A stretch of 64,000 bases of DNA from Pohlia nutans (Eukaryota > Streptophyta > Bryopsida > Bryales > Mniaceae): contig CM040091.1 in assembly GCA_022496805.1 (NCBI GenBank), positions 24,356,336-24,420,335 on the forward strand, in the 5' to 3' direction. Position numbers and translations under genes: made by a program. The stretch's first letter is position 1. The number at the start of each line of letters is the position of its first letter. This document shows positions 34,151 through 45,501 of this stretch, piece by piece. The notes beneath the pieces were generated by a model. The model ran no database searches, was not told where the DNA came from, and saw only the letters and a list, made by a program, of their open reading frames with translations.

Positions 34151-37100
34151 ATGGCCAGCATTTCCGTTAGAGGTGACGAGGTCCCACTAGTTCTACCCGT
34201 AGGTGAGACTGGCTTTGTCAAAGTCACCTCTAACCTTCTCTACATTAGGTTCGGTCTAGCAGAAAGCTGCATCATGGTCGAAGAAGAGGTCCTTCAGAAG
34301 TATGGAATAGTCAAAGAGGGCATCTTACAGTCTAGATGTGAAGATGATGAAGGTTTCTACTGGCTCCTCCATCCCGGTCAGTACAAAGCATACGGTCTTA
34401 CCCCGCAGCAACTGGCTGCATCTACTGAAATTATAGCCCCTTCCTCAGATACTTCCACTGTAGAGTTGCCTCACGCACGTTGTGATCGGAGGCAATTTGC
34501 AGATCCAACTCGTTCCGTTGCAGATATTATGATCAATCTTCGTGATGTGAAACGCGAGACTCTAGACCCCATCATTGAGTTGTCCAGTGAATCTGAGGAG
34601 GAAACACCATCACTACCCTCGCAACTTCCAAACTTGAATGAACCAGCTCCTTTTGTTGCCAGTCAAGCTACTGTCCGCACCCCAGCTAATAGTCCATCTT
34701 CCTCCTCATTCTCCCTCCCTCCTCTATATCCTAGTAGTTCACAAGATTGTCCTAGTGTTATGCAATGTCTGCGAAAGCTGTCTAGTGTTCCTGGCTCTCG
34801 TAATGAACTTGCTCAAATAGATTTTGATCGCATCGAATATCACAAGGTGCAGTTCCTTCCCTCGCAGTTTGACGGGGATGTGGTCTTTGAGCTACCACCG
34901 GTTTCTGGGCATGTACACTCTTCCGGAGCCCGGAGCATGGAGGGAATGGACAAGCGTTATGATGGCCACACTTGGTGCCGCACCACGACGTCCAACATTC
35001 ACAACCCCTTCGGTTTGAAGTTCAGGAGGTCGGCGTGCGTTGGACACTTGCGTTGCGACAACGAAGACTGTGACTATCTTACTAGAACGTATAAGAAGAA
35101 TGAGACAGAGTGGACTGGTACAACTAACTTCCCGTTCGATATTCGTCAAAGCCCTCCTCCGGAATCTTCCATTGCATGTAGAGTCTGCAAGAAAGCCCCT
35201 TCTTGTCGTGACTCTTGCACGGCGCGCGTGTATTACGTGCTCAATGTGAACGACAGGTCTCGTGCATGTATCCATTTGGGCTTCCATCGACATCCCGTCG
35301 CTGATGGACCGTGTAGAGAGTCCATGGAGACCATCACCGGCTTGATTGCATCGGAGGTGGCGAAGACTCCCACCGCCAAGAACTCGGCCATCGCTCTTGC
35401 AGCTAGCAAGGAGTTCCTCGAGACGTTCCTTGTCCACAGTGGGCCAGGCCCAAAAGAGATGCTCCAAGGACAGGAATTGGACAAGGTGATAGACAAGATC
35501 CGCATGCTCAGCTCTCTGAACGTTCGAAACATGATCGCCACTTTTCGCGCTCAGGGCAAAGGCAAAGGCGAGATTGATCAAATTCTAGAGATGAAGCGGC
35601 ATGCAAAGATCGAGTTCATACACGACAGTGTATTCCCGGGACAAGGCCAGGAAAAGGTATATCTCTTCAAAATGCTTGGGCATGGCCCCGGGAGTGGCGT
35701 CGACCTCGTGAGAAGAATGCAACCTGGAGGTGACCTCCAAAATTGCTTCGTCATGTTTGATCACGTGAACAGAGTGAAGCCATGGACCACAATTGCCTGC
35801 CATGTTTATGACTCCACCTACTGCAAGGTGATGACCATCGCTGTCTGCGATATGCAAACGAAAGGCACTGAGGGACAACTTATATTTTGGCGTTGCCTGA
35901 ACAAAGTGATGGACAACAATGGCGTACCAAATCCAAACTTCAAAGGTTTCATGTGCGATAGCGCACAAGCAAACTTCAATGCAGTTCGCATTGTCTATGG
36001 CTCGGGCAATTCTGCCGTGCCTATGGTAGACCGTGAAAGGACTTGTCTATTCCACTGGTCAACGAGCATGCACAAGCACACTGAGAAGCTGATCGCCAAG
36101 AACTTCCAGAATCAGCCCATCAGGCTTTGCAAACAATATAAAGATGCCCAAACAATGGACGAAGCTGACAGGATGTACCTTGAGTTGAGAGCGTGGTGGT
36201 ACTCGTCCGGTGCTGCTTCAGAAGATGCGATTCGCGAGCTTGAAGACTGGCTGGCCTTTTGGCATTTTCGCTACCTTCAATGGGGCGGTTTCATGGAAAC
36301 GGTAAAATATCAGAAGCACCCTTTCATTTCACATGGATGATGAGAATATGTTGAAGTCCCTCGATGTCGATGGCCCTTCCCCCGTAATTGCCTGCATGTT
36401 GACGGGGTCAAGTATTGACCCCTCGGGCCCGACGGTTGCTTGGACACCTACCACTGTAAATAAATTTAGAGGAACAAAGGGCACTTAGATAATAGCCGTC
36501 GGCCACGACGGCTATTTTTCTTAAATATATATATTTTATTTTTTCGCAAATCAGAGTAAAAAATAGAACTTGAGGAAAAAAAATTCCTTCAAACGCGATT
36601 TTTTATACATCTATCACCCCAACGTAATTATTATTAAAACTTTCCTAAACCGTGAGATCAAAATTGTTTTGTGCAATAAGATAAATTGGGTGATGCCATT
36701 TCTGCAGAATCTTACCGCAGATGAACTAGCGGACATCCCAACATGCAACCTTGCAGAGACCGTTCACAACAAGTGGATGCAAGCCTCCGGGAAGCGAGGC
36801 TCGGACCTCTTTGTCGCCACCACCGATGATTGGGCACGTGCGTTCATGCAGATGACCAACTACAGAACATTTCTATGTGGGGGTCCCTCTGGAACTGGTC
36901 CGTCCAAGCACGATCTAAAACTGAAGAGGGCTATGGCATCCCATGACGGCAAGAAGATCGCCGAAGCAATTAACAACATGCCTGGGGCTGCGGAGGTTTC
37001 TACACGAGTTCCACACTTGGAAGGGGAAGAGGTGTTTGGATCGTCCAAGAGAAAGCTCGACATGCCAGTGGGTTGCGAGGGAGATTCTCATCGCCCTGAC

Positions 37101-38087
37101 AAGGTGAACTTCTCGCATCCACGTGTCCAAACACGATCTGCCTCCGCTAGAATGAACTCAGAGCAATCACCAAGATCTACTTCTCCGGTTCCATTCACAA
37201 CCAGGGTGTTGGAGACTGACTGTGACACTTCAAAATGGCATATTGCAAGGATGTCACACAAGTCCAGAAAGCAGTGTCACGCAGTGCAAGCGGGGAATGG
37301 CAACAAGTGCAAGATGTTGATTGTGAAGGGCGGAAAGGCTACAGCTGCCCCAACCTACCGAGGCACTAGGACGGAGTACAAAGGGACTAAACCTCAGACG
37401 GCTGATTTTTGGTTCTGTCCTGACCAAATCGCACGATGTGTCATGGGTCCGAAGCGCTTCTTTGTCATAGATCGCCCGGAACTCCCAGACGTTTGGCCCG
37501 TCCTCTCTGGTACAAACCTCACGCGTTCGGAGATCCTAGAGCTCCAGGAGGCCGGCTTTCGTCTGCAGTCCACTACAGCCCTTTCGCCTCGACGCCTCTT
37601 TACGACCTCGAAAGTGTTTGAGCCGGTGCTCTGGACTCACCCACGGCCATTGCATGCTGACAGAGTCCTGTCATCTCAAAACGGCAAAAACGTACGTCGG
37701 AACACCAAGGCTCCCACGGAAGCTCACCGCAATCAATGGGAGAGTGCACGAAACGTCAAGGCGAATATTCTCCGCGTGAACCTACTCCCCTATCCCGGGC
37801 TTGGTGCCATCATCGTGCTCCAGTCCGGGGTGGAGCCCGATGATAATTTGTACAATATCACATTGTGCAATTTCCCGTCATGTACGTGCCCTCATTACGC
37901 CAGCATGAACTCTGCAGCTGTTGGGAGGCGTGGCCAGTACGTCAACTGCAAACACATTTACTATATCTTTCGTTTCTTTTGCAAGCTGGACTATAAAGTT
38001 GACACGTACATCCATGCCCCTACTCTCAGTTTGGACGAGGTTAAAAATATTCTGCTGGCAGCTGGGATCATCAAGACCGAGGAATGA
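34151..38087 (+). CDS. MULE-like transposase with SWIM zinc finger, two exons
   Basis: Exons 34,151-36,301 and 36,708-38,087 join in phase 0 (donor GAAACG-GTAAAA, acceptor TTTCTGCAG) to give 1,176 residues with no lesion. An N-terminal Cys/His region (about 265-395: DGHTWCRTT, LRCDNEDCDY, CRVCKKAPSC, HLGFHRHP) looks like a FLYWCH/WRKY-type DNA-binding finger. The DDE core has YDSTYCK (about 553), FMCDSAQANFNAV (about 602) and the CxxH signature CLFHW (about 631). A SWIM finger (CTCPHY..NCKH, about 1,105) lies near the C terminus. It should cut and paste the element by binding the terminal inverted repeats. The 406-bp intron falls between the DDE core and an ETVHNKW block. It is the best preserved gene in the window. 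Confidence 0.9.
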
Positions 38088-38504
38088 AGAATGAGGACCA
38101 GTCTATGTTTAGACGTGGAGACTAGAACTAGCTGCAATATCTTCCTACTTAGAATAGCTGATGCCCTATATTGAATTGGTTGAAGTACTTGCATGATAAC
38201 TTTGTCCACTATAACTATGTATTAGAAAAAAAACAAAAAATAAAATACTACATATAGATCCACACGTTATCTTTCCGTTCTTTGGCTCTTTTAAAAAAGC
38301 TCCCGTGATGGAGTTCAGTTTCACCCATGTACCCTATAATTTTCCACCTCTTTACCCTAAAACTTTAACACTGAACTACTCTAAGAAGTAACCCACGGTT
38401 ATAGGGGCAGCGGTCATAGGGTACCAAAATTTACTATTATTAGTAAAAATCCTAAAAATAGAATTTTATTTTCTAAAATTAGTGTCATTTTTAAAATTCA
38501 GATG
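38088..38504. other. MULE right subterminal region
   Basis: AT-rich with a CCTATGACC/CCGTGGGTT segment that mirrors GGGACCTATAACCGTGG in the left subterminal region. No gene. Confidence 0.5.
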
Positions 38505-38583
38505 GATCCTATGCTCTAGGCTCTCCAAATCCCCGCTCTCCGGACTTGGGCTCTCCTCTCTATGCTCGCACGGTAGCGTCGTT
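38505..38583 (-). repeat. MULE right terminal inverted repeat
   Basis: Reversed, it begins AACGACGCTACCGTGCGAGC and continues with ATAGAGAGGAGAGCC and GAGAGCCTAGA words matching the left end. Confidence 0.8.
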
Positions 38584-39535
38584 GGTATGGAGGCAATAGA
38601 TGTCCAACCGGACAGGGCGGAAAAGCAACAGGAGGGACAGCCGGCGGGGAGCGGAACTCGGGGAGATAGGCCGGCAGATCCAATCTTGGTAGGGAGCCCG
38701 GAAGATGAGGAATAGCATCCGCAAGTAGACCTGTAGCTGCCCGGAATCATCGGAGTCCCGGAATTGGTAGCCCGGACTTAGTGGATCCGACCACTTTGAA
38801 CGGGGCCCTTTTTGAAGTAAGTAGGGTAGGACTCTGTTTGGGAGTTAGTTTTTAGGATTCTAATGTTAGTGGCAGTGTAGGAAGAGAACTAAATCGTGGG
38901 GTTGCCCCCCCCGGTTTTTCCGGATCTGCGGGTTTCCCGGATCTGGTCGGCTTTGTGTTTTCTTTTCATCCAGGGATGTTCCTCATTCCTGGGGTCTTCT
39001 TTTGTGTACCATTTTCTCTTTGTAAATGATCATAAGCATACTCTTCTACGACCGGAGCGGCTGTATGGCTGTGTATGTGTGTGTGTGTGTGTGTGGTTGT
39101 TGATTGAGATCGTGGTCCAATTAAGTCCCTTGGTAACCGGAAGAGTTGATTGGATTTTGTTGTAGATCTAGTTGTTCCGCGCCCGGTTGCAAGGTGTGAT
39201 CCGGGTTAGTGGCTGATGTGGATAGGAGGGGGTACTCCAGTCCTTTCAGAACTCCTGGACGGGTAGTCCGGTTGAGGTGCCAGCACCCGGGTAGATCAGG
39301 TGACAGAAAGGTACGAAATAGCTAGAGTAACCGGGTTCTGTTGTAGATCCAGTTAAGAGTCTGGGTATTGGACAAACTCAGAGGTTGTTTGAAAGTGGGT
39401 TGTTCTGTGCTCGGTTGCAAGGTATAATCCGGGAAAATGGCTGAGTGAATAGGAGGGGGGTACTCCGGTTTTCTCAGAACTCCTGGACGGGTAGTCCGGT
39501 TGAGGTGCCAGCACCTGGGTGGGCCATGTGATAAA
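38584..39535 (+). pseudogene. TR-GAG copy A, 3' part
   Basis: Resumes at the duplicated GGTATGGAGGC and encodes DVQPDRAEKQQEGQP and RGDRPADPILVGSPE as in copy B, then an untranslated region shared with copy B. This includes a roughly 220-bp direct duplication around GTGCCAGCACC at about 39,280 and 39,510. A GT microsatellite lies at 39,077-39,096. Confidence 0.75.
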
Positions 39536-39544
39536 GAGAGTCGG

Positions 39545-42500
39545 CCTTGTTCTCGGCCTTGTTCTGTGTCATCCTGACCACCTTCCCCACCACCCTCTTC
39601 ACGGGTGCCGTCAGTATCTCTGTCAGTACCATCCTCCCCACCTTCGAGTAGCAAGACGTCTGGGGCAACTGAATCCTTGTACAGTATGTCCCAGATCTGC
39701 TTCGACGTTCTCTGAGCCAGATCCTTCTCATCTTCAGAGAAGACAAGTTCGAGGACCATGGTCTGGTTTTCCTGTAGACATGCAGACGGGAAGTCGAAAG
39801 TGATGTAATGCGAACATCACACTCTAACCAAATGGAAATTTCAATATCATGGCGAATGCTTCAGAAGTGTAAGAGAGCCTGGTGTAAACTGCCAGGTCCA
39901 TCGGGGGATCCCTCGATGATTTGAAACCGCCTTACTATCATTCTAAACGAGACCGGTCCATCGAGGGATCCCACGATGGCCTCTCATTCTTACAGAGTGC
40001 AAGGGGTGCAGACAGCAAACTTACAAGTCCAAGGTGGGTGAAGTGAGCCCCGCCGTTGACATTTACAAGTACCATATTCTCTTTGAGGTGCGGCTCGAAG
40101 AGAGTACAAAGCGCGGCCAGCTTTATCGTTGGTCGACCACTTCGTTTCCATTGCTGGATATTTTCCGTAATGTCCTTGGCCAGGTACACTGCGTCCATGG
40201 CAGTCTTCCCACTAAAATAATCCCGGAAGTTGAGCTGCGTCGACTGCGTCGCCACATATCCGAAGCAGAAAATTATGTACACGACGTAGGAAGTACCAAC
40301 AACGAGGTCGAGAATCCGTCCTCGCGGGAGGGAACGTAGTCGACCACATGCCAAATCCACACCTTCTGCTTTGATGTCCGCAGGCGGGATTCCATGTGCG
40401 ATACTATAGCATGGAATCCCGCCGCGTCTGTGAAGAGCACTGCCCCTGAGCGAGCAAAGAGTGACCCGTTTCGTTCACTGCCCTCCAGAGGTTCAAATAT
40501 ACGATTCATCTTACTCTCGTCCAGCACCTCTGCTTTCACTGGCATTTCGTCCTTTGCATCAAACAGGAAGTAGAAGAACAGGTGTGTTTTCCCCCCTCCT
40601 CTCCATTGAAACACATCTTCACTTCCTATCAGGCCAGCAATGTCGGGCCTAAGCCTGTCCAATACTACGCACTTGTACTTCCTCACAAACTTGCTCTCGA
40701 TGTCCAATGCAACCTCTGCTTGCTTTGTTGCGTATATGTGTGCATCCCACATCACCTTGACCATGTCAAGTAAGTCCTTCGGATCAGACGTCTTGTTCAG
40801 GTTCCTGTTCCGGTCGTCCAACCACTTCTTTCCCACAGTCGATGCATACGCCTTATCCAGCCAGCTCTCCAGCTCCGCACGAGTGATGGACTTCTCCTTG
40901 GCAAATTCCTCCCAGTCCTTCGCAGAATACATAACGTATGTGCTCTTATGGCTTGGAAGCTCCCACTTCAGAAAGTGGTTCATCAACTCGTTCTTCATCA
41001 GCCTGACCAGTCGCTCCCTGATTCCTGTTGCAAGAAGAGACGGTATTCTTGCCACTTTATCACCTTTAGTGGCCTTGGAGCTCTTCACAGAGATTTCTTT
41101 TCTCTCCACAAGGTCAGCAAGGTAGTTGATATCCTCTAAGCGCAAGCCGTATAGCGCTTTCAAGTCATGCTGGAGAAAGGGCTTGCGCTTCAGGTCATAG
41201 TTCTTCTACACATTCCCTTGCGCATCTGGCAGCTTCCCCTTGATGTACTCCTTTTCAATCTCCACCCATCGGTCGACTACGCTGTCGTCCTCAGTAAAGA
41301 GTAGGGGAATCTTGCAGTCCTTTAGCTCTGAGTCCTTCACGTTTGTGAAGATCGATGCGAGAGCAGGAACAAAGTCCTGCATACGAGACACAGAAGAGGT
41401 GTTAGTAGCGCTCTCCAGTGAGCTTGTTGTCATCGGGAGATCTCCCGATGATAGTAAATTTATGGGAAGTTCTCAGAGGCCTGAGCGAAGTCCATGGAGA
41501 GGGAATGCAGTCTTACCAGGAATTCCTGAGGGTGCTGGCGTCCTTGTGAAGATGGCTTGGGACAATTCATCTCTTTCCACTTGATTCGGGCATTCAGCAC
41601 CTGCATCATGAAGGTGTGCTCCTTTTGCGGGCCAGCCATATCCTGGTTTAGTACGCGCGAGAGAAGCAGGAGTTTGATGTGGTCAGTCTTAGGCGCCCAC
41701 ACTGGAATGATTGAGAATGCGGACGCCTTGGCTTTAACAGCGTCATCAATTTCGCCACTCTCGACGAGATTTCTGTAGCACTGAACCGTATGCTGACCTC
41801 CAATAATGTAGAAGTTTGTAGAGCTTTTAATTTGATGCCTCTCAGGAGGACTTGTGAAGAACTCTACAGTTTTTTTATCTCCATACGGGCCCTTCTTCAG
41901 TGGGAGTACAGTAATTTCTCTATCTGTTCCACTGTACCTCGGGGAAAATGCGCGCCTGGTTCGTCAAGGCTTTTAACCTGTCCTCAATAAGTCCGCTGTA
42001 GACGCAGGTACCTGGAGGGGCCCTGTGCAGCTTTGAGTAGTGCACAGTGATTTCTTTATCCTTGTCATCCTTCAGCTTCTTGTGGCCCCACTTGTACAAG
42101 GGTTCGAATGCCTCGCTATACAAGTTTTTCATCTCAGTCTGCTTGGACTTGTCGAGCTTCTCAATATCCGAAGCTGACATTGTCACACACTGCTGAAGGG
42201 TAAGTTTCTCATCAGCCTTGCCTTTTTTGGGCTTTCCTGCGATAGGCACTACAATTTCCCCGTCAGTGCCCAAGGCGGATTTTCGTTTTGTGCCTCTCTT
42301 CTTGGGAGGAGCGGGGTCAGTCAAAGCCTGCGCTGGACCTGGAGCAGCAGGTGCAGAATCAGCGCGTGCCTCCTCGATTTGGTCCCACTGCGACTGAAGA
42401 TGTTGAGGAGTCCAGAGCGTCCTGTCCTCCGGGAAGAACATGTATCCTCTCGCAGTGAGGGATTCACACTGTTCCATGCTAAGCTTGCACAGGTCCAGGA

Positions 42501-42832
42501 TTAGTCCATACGTCATAATTCGCTCGGACTTTAGGAGCCTCTCCTCCACCACCATAATAGTTGTCTCTTTGTCGAAGCCTTGAAGTTTGACGACACTTAG
42601 GCCAATCGGCGAGTGGATCCGCTTGTCCTCAGAGAGGTGGGGGACAATGACGGCCGTGCTACCTGCCATATCCTTCCATGACATGGCCCATGTGGTTACC
42701 TTCTGGTCGCAGCGGAAAATTGCGCTCGGCTTTGATTCACCATGGAAAATAAAACCATGGATCCAACTATCAATAAATGGGTACAGCTTCACAGGTCGGT
42801 GGTCACTTGGTGGTTCCTCGATTTGCTCATTT
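39545..42832 (-). pseudogene. Gene 2: ParB-like plus methyltransferase-like gene, decayed
   Basis: Three exons are clear: 42832-41517 (donor CTG-GTAAGA), 41376-40025 and 39762 to about 39,545. Near 41,790 the protein has NFYIIGGQHTVQCYRNLVE, a ParB/Srx-type box with GQHT where DGNHR stands in gene 1. Downstream, HLFFYFLFDAKDEMPV corresponds to motif IV (DPPY replaced by DAKD), GAVLFTDAAGFHAI to the next strand, and ENMVLVNVNGGAHF plus ELVFSEDEKDL to the motif I region. The intron there sits where gene 3 also has one. Lesions: frameshift near 41,940, TAG at 41,206-41,208 and frameshift near 40,320. A Lys-rich linker (PPKKRGTKRKSA) precedes the ParB box. The last exon is cut by TR-GAG copy A, and 19,919-21,151 is its likely continuation. 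Confidence 0.65.
41431..41450. repeat. Perfect 20-bp palindrome in a gene 2 intron
   Basis: CATCGGGAGATCTCCCGATG, perfectly self-complementary, in the intron between exons ending 41,517 and starting 41,376. Two more copies (39,899-39,918 and 39,959-39,978) lie in the next intron. Confidence 0.9.
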
Positions 42833-42904
42833 CTGCAGAACGACCAGAAACCAATGTTGGTCAAATTCTTCCTCCAAAGCCATAAACAATATAACAACTG
42901 GGAT

Positions 42905-43480
42905 CATCGAGAGATCTCCCGATGACTTTGATACAGTCGATCGCACGAGGGGCTGTGCATAGAGCGTACTCTACAACAACTATCTATAAGGACCACGAAA
43001 TTTGCAGAGGGAGGGAAAGGGCTATGAAATCATCGAGAGATCTCTCGATGAGCCTGGCACTTTCCACAGGAAGGGAAGGGGGTACCAATGCATCAAGGGA
43101 TCCCCCGACGGACCCGCAAAGTTTCAGAGGGAGGGAAGGGGCTCTGAAGTCATCGAGAGATCCCCCGATGGACCTGGCACTTCAGAGAAGATGGGAAGGA
43201 GGTACCAAAGCATCGAGAGATCCCTCGATGGTCCTAGAAACTTGCAAAGGGAGGGAAGGGTCTGAGTCCGTCATCGAGAGATCTCTCGATGAGCGTGGCA
43301 CTTTCCACAAGAAGGGAAGAGGGTACTGACGCATCGAGGGATCCCCCGATGGACCCGGAAATGTGCACAGGAATGGAAGGGGCTTCGAAGTCATCGAGAG
43401 ATCCCCCGATGGACCTGGCACTTTCCACAGGAAGGGAAGGGGGTACCAACGCATCGAGGGATCCCCCGATGCAGTTAGCA
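42905..43480. repeat. 60-bp tandem array centred on 20-bp palindromes
   Basis: Palindromes lie at 42,905 and then at 43,031, 43,091, 43,151, 43,211, 43,272, 43,332, 43,392 and 43,452, spaced 60-61 bp. The type copy CATCGAGAGATCTCTCGATG (43,031-43,050) is perfect. Spacers alternate between a GGTACCAANG type and a GGCTNTGAAGT type, so the higher-order period is about 120 bp. The array lies upstream of gene 2 on its 5' side. Confidence 0.9.
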
Positions 43481-43485
43481 CTGTC

Positions 43486-43685
43486 CGTACGGTTCAAGAT
43501 TTCGGGTTTAGGGTACAGGTTTTACGCTTTATGATCTACGGTTTGGGGTGTAGGGTTTACGGTCTAGGGTTTAGGTTTCACAGTTTATGGTTTCACGGTT
43601 TATGGTTTACGGTTTATGTTTCAAGTTTCAAGATTAGGGTTTAGGGTTTATATTTATGGTTTACGGTTTAGGTTTTCCATTATCC
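43486..43685 (+). repeat. Degenerate telomere-like TTTAGGG repeats
   Basis: GGTTTAGGGT, GTAGGGTTTACGG, TAGGGTTTAGG and many one-base variants. Interstitial, not a chromosome end, because unrelated sequence follows on both sides. Confidence 0.7.
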
Positions 43686-45400
43686 TAGATGTGGATACCC
43701 TTCATTTGTTACACTGTAACGTCCTTAATCTGAGCACTCAAACTTCCTCACCTTTCACTACGACAGGGATTATATGCATTCCACAAAACTACTGCAATTC
43801 CAAATCATTGCATGAAATATTTCAATAAGTATAGAATTCCTGGGTAAGTCAGACTTACGGGTCTTCCCAGATTCTTGCGGTCGTGGGCGCTCTCGATGAA
43901 GTGGCTGCCATAGCTGTCAAGAACTCTGCACAGCGTCCGAAAACTGCAGAGGAAATTGAAAACATTGAGGCGGAGGGAAGTGTACAGAAGGAACTGAAAC
44001 AGACTCCAATAATGCACTCATCACAGGACATACAAACAGGGTAATCTAACAATGCAATTGCGAGCATTAGACTTACTAACAGCATCACGCATTAGACTTG
44101 CAAAGCAAGAATATTGCAACAAAGCAGGGTAATCAAAACAAGTACGTGTAGACAAGCTTGTTGTGCAAGAAACAATTTGATTATGCGCACAGACAGCGCA
44201 GAAGGAGTTCAAGCATAATGCAACAAAGCTAGAATCGAAACAAAACTGCAACCCTAAACCGCAACCCTAAACCGCAAGAATTTAGGGTTCAATGCAAGAA
44301 TCATTCATCGCTCGTGAAGGCAAAATTTAACTGCATTGGACTTACAAGAGAATGGAAGAGTCTGGGCCGCCGTACAACACCTCTCGCAAACCAACGAAGA
44401 AACTGAAACAACTCCGCGTCGGTACTTCCCACCAATTGCGCACACTTTTGAAACGCAGACAATTACAAAAACGCGCAGGACATCGAGGGCAAGAAAACGA
44501 CAAAATCGGGGCGCATGCAGGATGGAAGATGAGGGAGAAAATTTATGCACAAGTGGACTGACGGGTAGAGACTGCGGGAGACTGGGGAGATTCGCAAAAG
44601 GACGTTGGAAAAAACAGGGTGGTGAAAAGTAATTCAGGAAAACAAGCACGGTAATGATGAGCCGAATTTCAGATGATCTGGTACTCTTAGTACCATTATA
44701 AAAAATATGAGTATTAGCACGTACTTCATGGAGTACGACGTACACCTTGAAGTGCACCACAATGCATGAGTGCATGCAGTCATGCTCTAACCCCTAAAGG
44801 ACAGACCTATTACCATGGAATTTCCATGGAATTAGAATAGCATGGGTGTAACTAATTATGAAGATCACCCCGGTAGAATTGTTTTTACCGTGACCGTAAA
44901 AGTAGCAAAAATAACCATCCCATAGTAATGGATATTCAACTTGCGACCATCATAAAATAATATAAATCTTAGATTTTTCCAAAACTCAAAATGTAGTAGA
45001 AATGAGATCTTGTGAAATTTATATTTCTAGCTATGCTCAAATTCATAACACATCATTTTAATGGTTGAAATTGAGTTTTGGTAGAAAGATACTCAACATT
45101 TAAAACACACTACACCACGGTGCATTTTTACTACTCAATTGCCAATTGAGATCCAATATTGAGACCTTGTACATGCAAAAGCTATCAACGTAGATAGCAA
45201 CTACAAATTTCATCTACAAAATGGATGAAAAACGGTTCCCAAAGCACTTTCTGTCGTGTCTTCTTCGTTGAGTCCCTACCAGCGTTCCAGGGCTAAAGGG
45301 TCATGGTGACAGTTAATATTTTAACACGTTATATATGGAACGAATTTTATTAAAATTAGTTATGAAGTACTATTGAATTACATATAAACCCCAAACATAT
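43686..45400. other. No supported gene
   Basis: Two overlapping frames on opposite strands (44,305-44,775 minus and 44,336-44,632 plus) compete. The plus frame is Arg/Glu-rich without a known domain. Telomere-like AACCCTAAACCGC repeats lie at 44,252-44,290. From 44.8 kb the sequence is AT-rich. Confidence 0.35.
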
Positions 45401-45401
45401 A

Positions 45402-45501
45402 TATTACTATAAAATCTTATGATGAATATTACTGTAAAATCTTATAATGAATATTACTATAAAATCCTATGATTAATATTAATATAAAATCTTATGATGA
45501 A
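45402..45501. repeat. 25-bp tandem repeat, four units
   Basis: Units starting TATTACTATAAAATCTTATG lie at 45,402, 45,427, 45,452 and 45,477 with one or two changes each. Confidence 0.8.

Larger units (their letters stand above)
23828..38583. mobile_element. Large MULE-like DNA transposon, 14.76 kb, with cargo gene
   Basis: An 11-bp target duplication GGTATGGAGGC flanks it (23,817-23,827 and 38,584-38,594). The uninterrupted TR-GAG copy near 60,330 has this sequence once, which confirms the insertion. The ends are imperfect inverted repeats. Left reads GCTAGCATGTGAGCCTAGAG; right, reversed, reads AACGACGCTACCGTGCGAGC and continues ATAGAGAGGAGAGCC. Duplications of 8-11 bp suit the Mutator superfamily. 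The right half carries an intact transposase gene with a SWIM finger. The left half carries gene 1 in the opposite direction, so the two run outward from about 31.5-34 kb. Confidence 0.9.
21296..39535 (+). mobile_element. TR-GAG repeat, copy A, split by the MULE
   Basis: The left end (TTGTCAAACCTCG) matches the boundary of copy B at about 63,311, with different flanks in the two copies. The right end is near 39,530, where similarity to copy B fades after CATGTGATAA. The MULE occupies 23,828-38,583. I see no LTRs or terminal inverted repeats and no target duplication, so the element class is open. It resembles non-autonomous gag-like repeats. Confidence 0.7.

Noticed and set aside
36302..36707. 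Stop codons near 36,338 as a disabling break in the MULE transposase
   Set aside because: A good donor at 36,302 and acceptor at 36,707 join the two parts in phase, so this is an intron.
21296..39535. TR-GAG copy A as a standard LTR retrotransposon
   Set aside because: No matching LTRs, primer site or target duplication could be found at its ends; class left open.
17668..43471. Palindromes as cloning artefacts (BglII/BamHI-like AGATCT and GGATCC cores)
   Set aside because: They extend beyond the six-base sites, vary in sequence, lie in introns and in frame in an exon, and are limited to one locus.
43021..43480. CRISPR-like array (palindromic repeats at even spacing)
   Set aside because: The spacers are themselves repeated in an alternating 120-bp pattern, there are no cas genes, and the context is an intron-bearing eukaryotic genome.
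44305..44775. 156-codon minus-strand frame as a gene
   Set aside because: It overlaps an equally plausible plus-strand frame and has no recognisable domain.
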